From contig CAZPQM010000005.1 in assembly GCA_964588995.1 (NCBI GenBank), forward strand, positions 53,527 through 117,526: a DNA stretch of 64,000 nt, read 5' to 3'. Below, piece after piece: positions 15,712-23,899 of the stretch. Source of the stretch: CAZPQM01 sp964588995 (GTDB lineage Bacteria; Pseudomonadota; Alphaproteobacteria; Rickettsiales; UBA8987). The translations under genes and the position numbers were made by a program. The notes beneath the pieces are model-generated. The model saw nothing but the letters and a program-made list of their open reading frames with translations. It had not been told where the DNA came from and searched no databases. Each line of letters begins with the position of its first letter. The first letter of the stretch is position 1.

Positions 15712-17016
15712 ATGGCAGAAGAGAAACAATCGAAAAAACGCAGCCAGAACGCTAAATCAGCGGCCAGAAAGAAAAAGTCTACCACTAAACAAAACCCGGC
15801 GTCAGAACAGAAAAAGGAAACTGCTCGCCAGATAGCTCAATCGCTGGAAACGGATTCTAAAAAGAATGAAACGGAAACTCAGGAGGATAAACCCACTGAA
15901 ACAAAGCGGCATAGCTCTCAACGGTTAAAGTGCCTGATCTGCTTGTTGATGGTCGCGATTCCTGCTCTCCTGATCGTTTTTGGCATCGTGAAACTGCCCT
16001 ATAAGGAGCGGGTAGATCAGGATATAGGATACTTACCCGCTCCTATTGAAGAAACGCCCCTCATAGAAGAGAGCGATATCACCCCGGAAGAACAAGACTT
16101 TGCCGATGCAGCCATAGAAGAATATACGCAAACACAGAGCTCACCTTCCCCGCCCGATATTGATGATACGGAGCTTTACCCCGACATACCTCTGCAGGAA
16201 AACTCAGAACCTGTAATGGATCAGGAACGTGAGGCTATGCGAAACCGCATTCGCGAGCTTGAAAGCATGGTGGAAACACAAATGCAGCGCATTGAAGAAG
16301 CGTTAGTACGTGAAGAACGACGCGAGCGTGAGATGCAAAGGGAGCGCAATATTGATCCGCTGATCATCGCGATTTTACAACTGCGTGACCGCCTGGAAAA
16401 AGGTTTGCCCTATCAGGCGGATATTGAACTGATTGAAAGGCTCGGACAATTTGATCAGGTTATCAGCCGGACCACCCGTAATCTGGCCACAAGCCTTGAT
16501 CGTGAGATTGTCAGTTATACGGAGCTTCGGAGGCAGTTCGATGGCTTGATTTATAAAGCCATTCAGGCGGAAAGGGAGGCAAACGCTTCCCATTGGTGGG
16601 ACCGTTTTGTCAGCTGGATTTATGGTATTTTCAACATAAGGCAGGTTGGAGAAGACATAACGGGCCCGTCGACCGAAGCTACCTTATCCCGGGCAGAGAA
16701 GCTGCTACATCACGGCCAGCTGGAACGAACACTCAACGAACTCGAACAGCTTGAAGGCGCAGCAGCACGGGTCATGGAAGACTGGATCGTGCAGGCGCGC
16801 ACGCACCAACGTATCGACACCCTGCTGAGTAGTCTGCTACAGCGCACCACGACCCTCGCCGTCAATGAGACGGATAACAGCGATTACAAAGCCCTTTTGG
16901 AATCAGTCAAAGAAACCATTCAGAGTGAATCACTGCCACCCTTATCACCCCGACAGGAGGGCGAGTTACCTCAACGGTTACCGAAACAACCTCCGGCTGA
17001 GGGGGCTAATCCTTAA
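15712..17016 (+). CDS. Mitofilin/Mic60-like inner membrane protein
   Basis: Bacterial relative of the mitochondrial crista-junction protein Mic60, known in alphaproteobacteria next to haem genes and linked to shaping intracytoplasmic membranes. The 434-residue protein has a Lys/Ser-rich cytoplasmic tail (1-70), one membrane helix (about 72-92), an acidic/proline linker, a coiled coil near 170-210 (rich in Glu/Arg), and a C-terminal mitofilin domain (about 280-400, WWDRFVSWIYGIFNIRQVG and AARVMEDWIVQAR). It lies 42 bases after hemD and 19 before hemY, so one transcript is likely. Confidence 0.85.
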   Translation: MAEEKQSKKRSQNAKSAARKKKSTTKQNPASEQKKETARQIAQSLETDSKKNETETQEDKPTETKRHSSQRLKCLICLLMVAIPALLIVFGIVKLPYKERVDQDIGYLPAPIEETPLIEESDITPEEQDFADAAIEEYTQTQSSPSPPDIDDTELYPDIPLQENSEPVMDQEREAMRNRIRELESMVETQMQRIEEALVREERREREMQRERNIDPLIIAILQLRDRLEKGLPYQADIELIERLGQFDQVISRTTRNLATSLDREIVSYTELRRQFDGLIYKAIQAEREANASHWWDRFVSWIYGIFNIRQVGEDITGPSTEATLSRAEKLLHHGQLERTLNELEQLEGAAARVMEDWIVQARTHQRIDTLLSSLLQRTTTLAVNETDNSDYKALLESVKETIQSESLPPLSPRQEGELPQRLPKQPPAEGANP

Positions 17017-17035
17017 AGCGTAGGCGGAAGTTTTT

Positions 17036-18448
17036 ATGGTACGTATTTTATTTTTTCTTATTGTCCTCGCGTCCATATCGTTTGCCATTGCTGCGATTAT
17101 GGAGACCCCCGGACAGGTTACGATTCAATGGCTTGGCTATGAAATGCGTACCCATGTTGTAGCGCTGCTGACTGCGCTCATCCTTCTGGGCTTTGCCCTG
17201 TTTATTGTCTACCAACTGCTCGCATCCCTGTTTAATTTACCGGGGCGCTGGGTGCGTCATCGCGATAAAACGCATATGGACAAGGCATTCAGGAGCCTGA
17301 CGCGCGGCTATGCCGCTCTCGCTATCGGCAACGGTAAAAAGGCCTATCTCGCCGGAGAAGAGGCGAACCGGCTGCTCAGCCATCACCCGGATTACCAGCC
17401 GATTGCCCAATTGCTCAAAGCGGAATCGGCTCGCGCCATGGGTAACAGCCGCACCGCGCGGCAGCAATATGAGACGCTACTGGAATATGATCACACTGAA
17501 TTCACCGCAATGCGTGGCCTGCTGATGACCGCCGAGGAGGAGGGTAAGCTGGATGAAGCCATCCGGCTCGCCGAGCGTACCTATAAAAAGCGCCCCAAAG
17601 CCTATCAGGTCGCGAGCACGTTGCTGCGTCTCTATAAAAAAGCCCGGCTGTGGGATAAGGCCGAATTGCTGCTGGAACAACACAGTAAGCAACAGGCTTG
17701 GTATCAGTTTGGCGGGCATAAGGAGTTGGATATCGACGCCGAAAAAGCTGAAATCTATACCATGCGGGCGCATCATTATCTTTACGAAACCGACGATAAA
17801 TCGGATGCGGCCAAAGCGTTCGATTATGCGATGAGGGCGAATAAGCTTGATCACGCCCTGCTGGCCGCCGCCTTTATGGTCGCTGAAGCCGGGCTGGAAA
17901 CCGGGAAGCAGGACGAGGCGGCCAAGATCATCGAAAAAAGCTGGAAATACCTGCCCAACCTGAAACTGGGCGAGTATTATATACGTTTACATGCCGATGA
18001 TAGTGATGACAAGCGGCTGAAGCGGGTAAAAAAGCTTTATCAACTGCGCCCGGAACATCCGGATAGCCATGCGCTGCTCGCCGAAGCGGCCTTAAATGCA
18101 AAGGATGCCACGCTCGCCGAAGAACATATGCAGGCGGCGCTGGAAAAGCGCGTTACAAAGAAATACTGCGAGCTCATGGTCGATATCGTCGAGCTGAAGG
18201 ATTCCTTTGATACCAGCACGATTCAGATGTGGAAAACGCGGGCCGACGTGGCCGTTCCTGACCCGACCTGGCAATGCACGAACTGTCAGGAAATCACCGC
18301 GCATTGGATGGTCGAATGTCCGAATTGCGGCGCGCTTGAAACCATTGAATGGAAAATCCCCTCGCAGGCGGCAAACCCGGTCACTATGCTGCAGAAGAAA
18401 CCGAAAACAAAGCGTATTCGTGCAGTAAGTGCTGATAAGCAGGATTAG
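17036..18448 (+). CDS. hemY: HemY-like TPR membrane protein
   Basis: A 470-residue protein with two N-terminal membrane helices (about 3-22 and 42-65), then TPR-type helix pairs through about residue 390. The HemY_N family is encoded with haem synthesis genes but its exact function is unknown (it is not the protoporphyrinogen oxidase also called HemY). The C-terminus carries a small zinc ribbon, CTNCQE and CPNCGA, spaced 14-15 residues apart, which is seen in some alphaproteobacterial members. Last gene of the hemD-Mic60-hemY group. Confidence 0.85.
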   Translation: MVRILFFLIVLASISFAIAAIMETPGQVTIQWLGYEMRTHVVALLTALILLGFALFIVYQLLASLFNLPGRWVRHRDKTHMDKAFRSLTRGYAALAIGNGKKAYLAGEEANRLLSHHPDYQPIAQLLKAESARAMGNSRTARQQYETLLEYDHTEFTAMRGLLMTAEEEGKLDEAIRLAERTYKKRPKAYQVASTLLRLYKKARLWDKAELLLEQHSKQQAWYQFGGHKELDIDAEKAEIYTMRAHHYLYETDDKSDAAKAFDYAMRANKLDHALLAAAFMVAEAGLETGKQDEAAKIIEKSWKYLPNLKLGEYYIRLHADDSDDKRLKRVKKLYQLRPEHPDSHALLAEAALNAKDATLAEEHMQAALEKRVTKKYCELMVDIVELKDSFDTSTIQMWKTRADVAVPDPTWQCTNCQEITAHWMVECPNCGALETIEWKIPSQAANPVTMLQKKPKTKRIRAVSADKQD

Positions 18449-18622
18449 CTATCAAGCCTCGTTGCCCCCCTGGCCACGCCGGGGAGGATGCTTTTTTTAC
18501 TCCTCCCGCTCCCCCTGCTTGGGCGGCTCCTCTACTCCTCCCGCTTGCGTGGCTCATTTACTCCCCCCCACTTGCGGGGGACTTTTCTTCTCCTCCCCCC
18601 GCTTGCGCGGCGCTCTGTCACT

Positions 18623-18646
18623 CCTCCCCCCGCTTGCGGGGGGAGG
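18623..18646. repeat. Perfect GC-rich palindrome, 11-bp arms
   Basis: Left arm CCTCCCCCCGC (18623-18633), two-base loop TT, right arm GCGGGGGGAGG (18636-18646). It is the last and most perfect of a tandem set of similar units in 18480-18646 with roughly 30-45-base spacing. Confidence 0.85.
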
Positions 18647-18686
18647 TTGGGAGGGGGGCAATGCTTGAATCATTTCCCTCACCCTC

Positions 18687-18701
18687 GACAGCTACGCTGT
18701 C
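18687..18701. repeat. Triloop palindrome GACAGC/GCTGTC
   Basis: Six-base perfect arms around TAC. On the minus strand the apex reads C-GTA-G. Confidence 0.8.
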
Positions 18702-18791
18702 TCGACCTCTCTTCATCCGGGAGAGGTTATCTTCTTTATCCCCTCTACCGCATGACGAGAGGGTTAGGGTGAGGGTTAGGCGTCATTGCCC

Positions 18792-18808
18792 GAATTGCGT
18801 AGCAATTC
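18792..18808. repeat. Triloop palindrome GAATTGC/GCAATTC
   Basis: Seven-base perfect arms around GTA; the apex reads C-GTA-G on the plus strand. Confidence 0.8.
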
Positions 18809-18859
18809 TAGGGGTATACGTCTCTCGATTCGCACCCAGCCTCACTATAGATTACCCTA

Positions 18860-18880
18860 GAATGTTACTACGTAACATTC
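18860..18880. repeat. Triloop palindrome GAATGTTAC/GTAACATTC
   Basis: Nine-base perfect arms around TAC; the apex reads C-GTA-G on the minus strand. The flanks ATTACCC and GGTAATGACGGGT extend a looser outer pairing. Confidence 0.8.
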
Positions 18881-18995
18881 AGGTAATGACGGGTTCTATA
18901 GCTCCCCCTTGACGGGGGAGCCGGAGAGGCGAATGCCGATCCGGTGGGGGTGTTGCTATAATCATCTAACTATCCAATCATCCATACCCCCCCGC

Positions 18996-19012
18996 CTGAA
19001 TCATAGATTCAG
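18996..19012. repeat. Triloop palindrome CTGAATC/GATTCAG
   Basis: Seven-base perfect arms around ATA, nested inside a CCCCCCCGC...GCAAGGGGGGAG outer pair. This is the only unit of the set whose loop is not GNA on either strand. Confidence 0.8.
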
Positions 19013-19060
19013 ACTCCCCCGCAAGGGGGGAGTTATGGGAAAACGTGCTGGAATGACGGG

Positions 19061-19888
19061 TTAACCCAATCCCTTCGCCACCGCATCGAACTCTTTCAAT
19101 AACCCGAGCACGCGGGGTAAGTCGTCGAATTTCATCATGCACGGGCCATCGGAAGGAGCATTATCCGGATCATTATGGCTTTCCATGAATAACCCAGCGA
19201 CGCCGACCGCCACTGCAGCACGGGCAAGCGTTTCCACAAACTCACGCTGACCGCCGGACGTACCGCCCTGCCCGCCCGGTTGCTGCACCGAATGGGTTGC
19301 GTCGAAAATGACCGGATAGCCGGTCTGATCCGCCATGATCTTAAGACCGCGCATATCCGAAATCAGCGTATTATAGCCAAAACTCGTACCGCGATCGGTC
19401 AGCAATATCTGATCATTACCGCTATCCGCCACTTTCTGCGCGACATTCTGCATATCCCACGGCGCGAGGAACTGACCCTTCTTGATCTTCACCACCTTAC
19501 CGGTTTTGGCCGCCGCGACCAGCAGGTCCGTCTGACGGCACAAAAACGCCGGAATTTGCAGCACATCCGCCACCTCTGCCACGACCGCGCATTGCTCCGG
19601 CAAATGCACATCGGTGAGGATCGGCAGACCGTATGTTTCCTTCACCGCTGCAAATACTTCTAAACTCTGCTCGAGCCCGAGCCCGCGCTGGGAATGGATG
19701 CTGGTGCGATTCGCCTTGTCGAAGGATGATTTATAAATCAGCGGTATCCCCAATGCAGCGCAGGTTTCCTTCAAAAAGCCCGCCGTATCCAGCGCATGTT
19801 GCTTGCTTTCCACCTGACACGGGCCGGAGAATAGCACAAAGGGAAGCTGGTTACTGATCTGTATGGAACCGATAGAAACTGTTTTCAT
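19061..19888 (-). CDS. kdsA: 3-deoxy-8-phosphooctulonate (KDO8P) synthase
   Basis: Condenses phosphoenolpyruvate with arabinose 5-phosphate to KDO8P for lipopolysaccharide. I chose the Met of MKTVSIGSIQ at 19888 over the one six codons upstream. Family motifs are FSGPCQVESKQHAL, YKSSFDKANRTS, ILTDVHLPEQC, KGQFLAPWDM and the terminal substrate loop DATHSVQQPGGQGGTSGGQRE. About 275 residues, normal length. It follows pyrG and an XRE-type regulator in the same orientation. Confidence 0.96.
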   Translation of the reverse strand: MKTVSIGSIQISNQLPFVLFSGPCQVESKQHALDTAGFLKETCAALGIPLIYKSSFDKANRTSIHSQRGLGLEQSLEVFAAVKETYGLPILTDVHLPEQCAVVAEVADVLQIPAFLCRQTDLLVAAAKTGKVVKIKKGQFLAPWDMQNVAQKVADSGNDQILLTDRGTSFGYNTLISDMRGLKIMADQTGYPVIFDATHSVQQPGGQGGTSGGQREFVETLARAAVAVGVAGLFMESHNDPDNAPSDGPCMMKFDDLPRVLGLLKEFDAVAKGLG

Positions 19889-19928
19889 ATATGGCGCCTT
19901 GAGCAAAGCGAAGGATGACAGTAAAATA

Positions 19929-20639
19929 CTACTTTTTCGTCCGCCCTTGGTAAATAATCATTGCGGCAAACAACACCCCGATACCGACCGAAGTGAAATG
20001 CGGGTCAAATTTTGGCCCTTCACCGGGATGCGTTCTCCCTTGCGCCACGAAGGTATCGTACGAGGGCTCATAGCCTAATATGATGAGATAACTTCCTAAA
20101 ATAACCAGTAAAAACGCAATCGGCGCAGCGTACTTATTCACCCAGCTTTCACTAGACGATTGCGGACTCACGGATGAAAATGTACTCGGTTTAAACGGAT
20201 CGGCCGGCTTATAGATGTTAGATCGGCTTTCGGTTTTGTCCGATTTTTCAGCCGGCTTTTTTGTCACCACACTGTAGGTGGTCGAAGCCGGAGATGCTGT
20301 ACTGGACGCACTGGCGGCTTTCGAAAGCGTTTGATCATCTTGTCGCGCCGCCGCAATCTGTTCCACCACGGCACTTTCTACTTTACTTTCCTCCTGATTG
20401 TCGTTGGCCTTTTCCGCTTCTTCCTCCTGAGAAGGGTCGTAGCCATATAAATCGATGATTGAGCAATCCAGCTTACGCGCAAGCTCCTCTATAATATGCT
20501 GCGACGGATTTTTCGTTCGTCCCGTTATAATATCGCGGACCAGCGTTTCACCGTGCCCCACGGCTTTCGATAAACCCTTCATGCTGTATTCCGATGCTTT
20601 GACCCGGCGTTCCAGTTCCTTACGCAAGTGATGATTCAT
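19929..20639 (-). CDS. Membrane-tethered XRE-family DNA-binding protein
   Basis: A 236-residue protein with an N-terminal Cro/CI-type helix-turn-helix (about residues 8-68: KGLSKAVGHGETLVRDIITGRTKNPSQHIIEELARKLDCS), resembling the DNA-binding half of phage-repressor-like regulators. A long Ser/Ala/Lys-rich linker (70-165) replaces the peptidase half, followed by two membrane helices (about 169-189 and 216-231). Its start overlaps the end of pyrG by 20 bases, so it is translated from the secG-pyrG transcript. A membrane-held regulator in this position is not a family I recognise; its target is unknown. Confidence 0.8.
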   Translation of the reverse strand: MNHHLRKELERRVKASEYSMKGLSKAVGHGETLVRDIITGRTKNPSQHIIEELARKLDCSIIDLYGYDPSQEEEAEKANDNQEESKVESAVVEQIAAARQDDQTLSKAASASSTASPASTTYSVVTKKPAEKSDKTESRSNIYKPADPFKPSTFSSVSPQSSSESWVNKYAAPIAFLLVILGSYLIILGYEPSYDTFVAQGRTHPGEGPKFDPHFTSVGIGVLFAAMIIYQGRTKK

Positions 20640-22305
20640 GGCGTATTCCCTCGATCACGTTATCCTCTTTCCCCTTGGCATAGGCTAATGCAGCCTTGAC
20701 ATAACTTGAAAATAACGGATGCGCCTTAAAAGGTCGAGACTTAAATTCGGGATGAAACTGCACACCTACAAACCATGGGTGATCTTTCAGCTCGACGATC
20801 TCCGGCAGCAACCCGTCGGGCGAAATGCCCGAGAAGATCAGCCCGGCCTCTTCAAGCTGCTCCCGGTAGTTAATGTTGACCTCATAACGATGGCGATGAC
20901 GCTCATAGATTTCATCTTTTCCGTATGCTTCATGCACCAGCGTTCCGGGCTGCAAAACGCACGGATAGGCACCAAGCCGCATCGTACCACCAAGATCACC
21001 CTGCTTGGAGCGGGTCACCTTTACGCCGTCTTTCTCCCATTCCGTCATCATACCGATGAGCGCAAGCTCTGTTTCACCGAATTCGGTTGAACCGGCACCG
21101 GTCAGGCCAGCCACGTTGCGTGCAATTTCCAGCACGGCCATCTGCATACCAAAACATATCCCGAAATAGGGGATATTATTTTCGCGCGCAAAGGTAATCG
21201 CCGCGATTTTTCCTTCACTACCACGTTCACCAAACCCGCCCGGCACCAGAATCGCATCGACATTACGCAACTCAAACTTTGCATTATCCGACAGGAATTT
21301 ACGGCTATTGACCCATTTGACATGCACTTTCACTCCGTGATCCATCCCTGCATGATCCAATGCCTCTAAAAGCGATTTGTAGGCATCGGTGAGCGAAACA
21401 TATTTCCCGACAATCGCAACCGTCACTTCCTGATCCTGATGGGTCGAATGGTCAACCACCTCTTCCCAGCGGGACAGATCTGGGCTTTGCTCATAGGGCA
21501 GATTAAAGGCGCGAAGCACTTCCGTATCCAACCCTTCCTGATGATAGGTAATAGGCACCCTGTAGATATTATCCGTATCAAGCGCCTGTATCACCGCACT
21601 TTCGCGTACATTACAAAAACGGCCGATTTTTTTCCGCTCCGACGCCGGAATTTCCACTTCCGACCGGCAGACGAGTATATCCGGCTGAATCCCGATAGAG
21701 CGGAGTTCTTTCACCGAGTGTTGTGTCGGCTTGGTTTTGAGCTCCTGCGCGGCTGCAAGAAACGGCACCAGTGTGCAATGTATAAATAAGGTCTGATTCG
21801 GCTCCAGATCGTTATGCAATTGCCGGATAGCCTCAAAAAAGGGCAGGCCTTCGATATCCCCTACGGTGCCGCCAATCTCGCAGAGAATGAAATCTGTACC
21901 CTCCGTGTCGTTTAGCACAAAATCCTTAATCAAATTGGTCACATGTGGAATCACCTGTACCGTACCGCCCAGATAGTCCCCCCGCCGCTCCTTCTCGAGC
22001 AGTTCGGCATAAATCTGCCCGGAAGTAACATTATCGCCATTGCGCGCGTTCACATCCGTAAAGCGTTCATAATGGCCGAGATCCAGATCGGTCTCTGCGC
22101 CGTCCTCGGTTACAAATACTTCGCCGTGCTGCGTTGGACTCATCGTTCCGGGGTCAACATTGAGATAGGGATCGAGCTTGCGCAAGCGAACCGTATAGCC
22201 ACGCGCCTGCAGCAAAGCCCCAAGCGCGGCGGAAGCAAGCCCTTTACCCAGCGAAGAAACCACGCCACCGGTAATGAAAATGTAGCGGGTCATGTTATTC
22301 GACAT
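20620..22305 (-). CDS. pyrG: CTP synthase
   Basis: Converts UTP to CTP using ATP and glutamine. The 561-residue protein has the synthetase domain (IFITGGVVSSLGKGLASAALG, KLDPYLNVDPGTMSPTQHGEVFV, EIGGTVGDIEGLPFFEAIRQ) and a class I glutamine amidotransferase domain with nucleophile in FGICFGMQM and the His-Glu pair in VGVQFHPEF. Start is the Met at 22305 (11-base overlap with secG) or the one at 22293 (MTRYIFITGG); neither has a clear ribosome site, so coupling to secG is likely. Confidence 0.97.
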   Translation of the reverse strand: MSNNMTRYIFITGGVVSSLGKGLASAALGALLQARGYTVRLRKLDPYLNVDPGTMSPTQHGEVFVTEDGAETDLDLGHYERFTDVNARNGDNVTSGQIYAELLEKERRGDYLGGTVQVIPHVTNLIKDFVLNDTEGTDFILCEIGGTVGDIEGLPFFEAIRQLHNDLEPNQTLFIHCTLVPFLAAAQELKTKPTQHSVKELRSIGIQPDILVCRSEVEIPASERKKIGRFCNVRESAVIQALDTDNIYRVPITYHQEGLDTEVLRAFNLPYEQSPDLSRWEEVVDHSTHQDQEVTVAIVGKYVSLTDAYKSLLEALDHAGMDHGVKVHVKWVNSRKFLSDNAKFELRNVDAILVPGGFGERGSEGKIAAITFARENNIPYFGICFGMQMAVLEIARNVAGLTGAGSTEFGETELALIGMMTEWEKDGVKVTRSKQGDLGGTMRLGAYPCVLQPGTLVHEAYGKDEIYERHRHRYEVNINYREQLEEAGLIFSGISPDGLLPEIVELKDHPWFVGVQFHPEFKSRPFKAHPLFSSYVKAALAYAKGKEDNVIEGIRHESSLA

Positions 22306-22702
22306 CCGGAATAACCGGATTCACATTCGTATTATCTCCTGCATCCTGCGGAGCCGCGTCTCGCATACTCGGTACATTATCCGCTTCATCCACATCGGGG
22401 ATTTGTAACTTCTCTACCGGGGGTTCCTCCGTGACCGGAGTTTCGTTTTCCAACGCCTCAATCAGGGATGCTTCCCGCTCGGTATGCGATGCCATATAAG
22501 CCAGCACCAGACTGTTCAGTATAAAGGCAGTCGCAAGAATGGCCGTTAGGCGCGTCATGAAATTGGCAGCCGCCCTGCCGCCGAGAAACGAACTCAGGCT
22601 ATTATTCATACTGACTATCCCATCGGCACTGCTCGGCTGCATGAGGATCACCCCGACCAGACTGATAATAATAATTAAGTGGAGAACTAGCAGTACTTCC
22701 AT
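22295..22702 (-). CDS. secG: Protein-export membrane protein SecG
   Basis: Accessory subunit of the SecYEG translocon. A 135-residue protein with two membrane helices (about 3-20 and 50-70) and the family segment LMQPSSADGIVSMNNSLSSFLGGRAAANFMTRLTAILA between them. The C-terminal 60 residues are acidic and proline-rich, as often in alphaproteobacteria. It overlaps pyrG, the usual secG-pyrG pairing in this class. Confidence 0.92.
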   Translation of the reverse strand: MEVLLVLHLIIIISLVGVILMQPSSADGIVSMNNSLSSFLGGRAAANFMTRLTAILATAFILNSLVLAYMASHTEREASLIEALENETPVTEEPPVEKLQIPDVDEADNVPSMRDAAPQDAGDNTNVNPVIPDVE

Positions 22703-22835
22703 GCTTGTTTACTTTCTATATGGTTTACGTAAATAACTGCGGCATATGACGCTGCATAGCATATAGCATGGCTTTTCGCCTAGTTAAAGCCCGTTTTGCA
22801 GCTAAAAGCAGTTTATGACACCTATATCTGTAATA

Positions 22836-23630
22836 CTATTTTTTCGCGTTCGTTTGTTTTTCACGAACTAGCTTGGAAATTTCTATAATCGAAGTAAATT
22901 GCGCTGCATCGAGGCTGGCACCTCCGACCAGTACGCCTGATACATGCGGTATGGAGAGAATTTTGCTGGCATTATCCGCTTTGACCGAACCACCGTAAAG
23001 TGAATGAATAGGCCCTGCATCCAGATTCTTTGCTTCGGTAAAGGTCGCTATAACAGTATGCACCTCTTCAATCTGCTCCGCAGTCGGCACCTTGCCGGTG
23101 CCAATCGCCCAGAGCGGTTCATAGGCAATCACCGTATTGAGCGGATTCGCCGATGCAGGGATGCAATCGTGCAATTGCTGTTTAATGCGCTCAATAGTTT
23201 TACCAGCCTCACGCTCTTCTTCACTTTCCCCGACGCAAATAATTGGCACCAGACGGTGACGGTGTGCCGCTTCCGCTTTTAAACGAGCGATCTCATCCGT
23301 TTCGTGATGATATTCTCTCCGTTCGGAATGCCCTACGATGACATATTGCACACCCACATCATAAAGCATACCGGCACTGACATCACCGGTGTAAGCACCC
23401 TCATCTTCAAAGTGACAATCCTGTGCGCCGAGATACATGCCCGTATTGTCCAATGCGTGGCCTACCGGACGCATAGCGATAAAAGGCGGACAGATAACAA
23501 CATTGTCACATTCACCATATTCCAGGATAATGCTCGTCAGCGTATCACGCGTTTTCTGGTTTAGGCCGTGCATTTTCCAGTTAGCCACCACGAGCGGCGT
23601 CTGGATGATCGGCTTATCATCTTCCTGCAT
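22836..23630 (-). CDS. tpiA: Triosephosphate isomerase
   Basis: Interconverts dihydroxyacetone phosphate and glyceraldehyde 3-phosphate. Catalytic residues are visible: Asn-Lys in VVANWKMHG (near 14-22), His in VIVGHSERR (near 98-106), Glu in AYEPLWAIGTGK (near 169-180), and phosphate loop LYGGSVK. 264 residues, slightly longer than usual at the N-terminus. It is divergent from ppiD across 269 bases and runs toward secG; the 133-base gap to secG shows no clear terminator. Confidence 0.97.
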   Translation of the reverse strand: MQEDDKPIIQTPLVVANWKMHGLNQKTRDTLTSIILEYGECDNVVICPPFIAMRPVGHALDNTGMYLGAQDCHFEDEGAYTGDVSAGMLYDVGVQYVIVGHSERREYHHETDEIARLKAEAAHRHRLVPIICVGESEEEREAGKTIERIKQQLHDCIPASANPLNTVIAYEPLWAIGTGKVPTAEQIEEVHTVIATFTEAKNLDAGPIHSLYGGSVKADNASKILSIPHVSGVLVGGASLDAAQFTSIIEISKLVREKQTNAKK

Positions 23631-23899
23631 GAATGAACTTATCTCCCCGCAAAATTAACGGTTTTGTTACTCTTTAATTGTAAAACCCTTTTATTATAGT
23701 GCGTAGCGCCTTGATTTTCCAGCGGGATTTATGAGCACCACAAGTCTGGAGTGTCACTTTTTTTCAACAAGTTAAGATGACATTACCCTATCATTCCGTA
23801 TCAGAACGGTTTTTAACTCAGAAATCACGCTTTTAACGGTTGCAGTGCCTGTTGCAAAAAACTATGGTAACGCTGCTTAGTTCGGGTGATAGGTATTGC

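Larger units (their letters stand above)
18449..19060. repeat. Gene-free 612-base mosaic of palindromes
   Basis: No plausible gene lies here. The first 210 bases hold about five degenerate copies of a C-rich / GCTTGCG / G-rich unit, ending in one perfect copy. A CCCTCACCC...GGGTGAGGG pair follows (about 18677-18777) enclosing an inner CTCTC...GAGAG pair, then three or more palindromes with trinucleotide loops, and two CCCC...GGGG pairs near 18903-19034. The region lies between convergent transcription units (hemY and kdsA), so some units may end transcription, but the number far exceeds that need. Confidence 0.8.

Noticed and set aside
18480..18646. CRISPR-like spacing of repeated C-rich/G-rich units
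   Set aside because: Copies are degenerate and palindromic, spacing is irregular, and no cas gene is present.
18429..18912. Three overlapping plus-strand open frames in the palindrome region
   Set aside because: They run through the palindromic repeats; Pro/Leu/Arg-biased composition and no ribosome sites.
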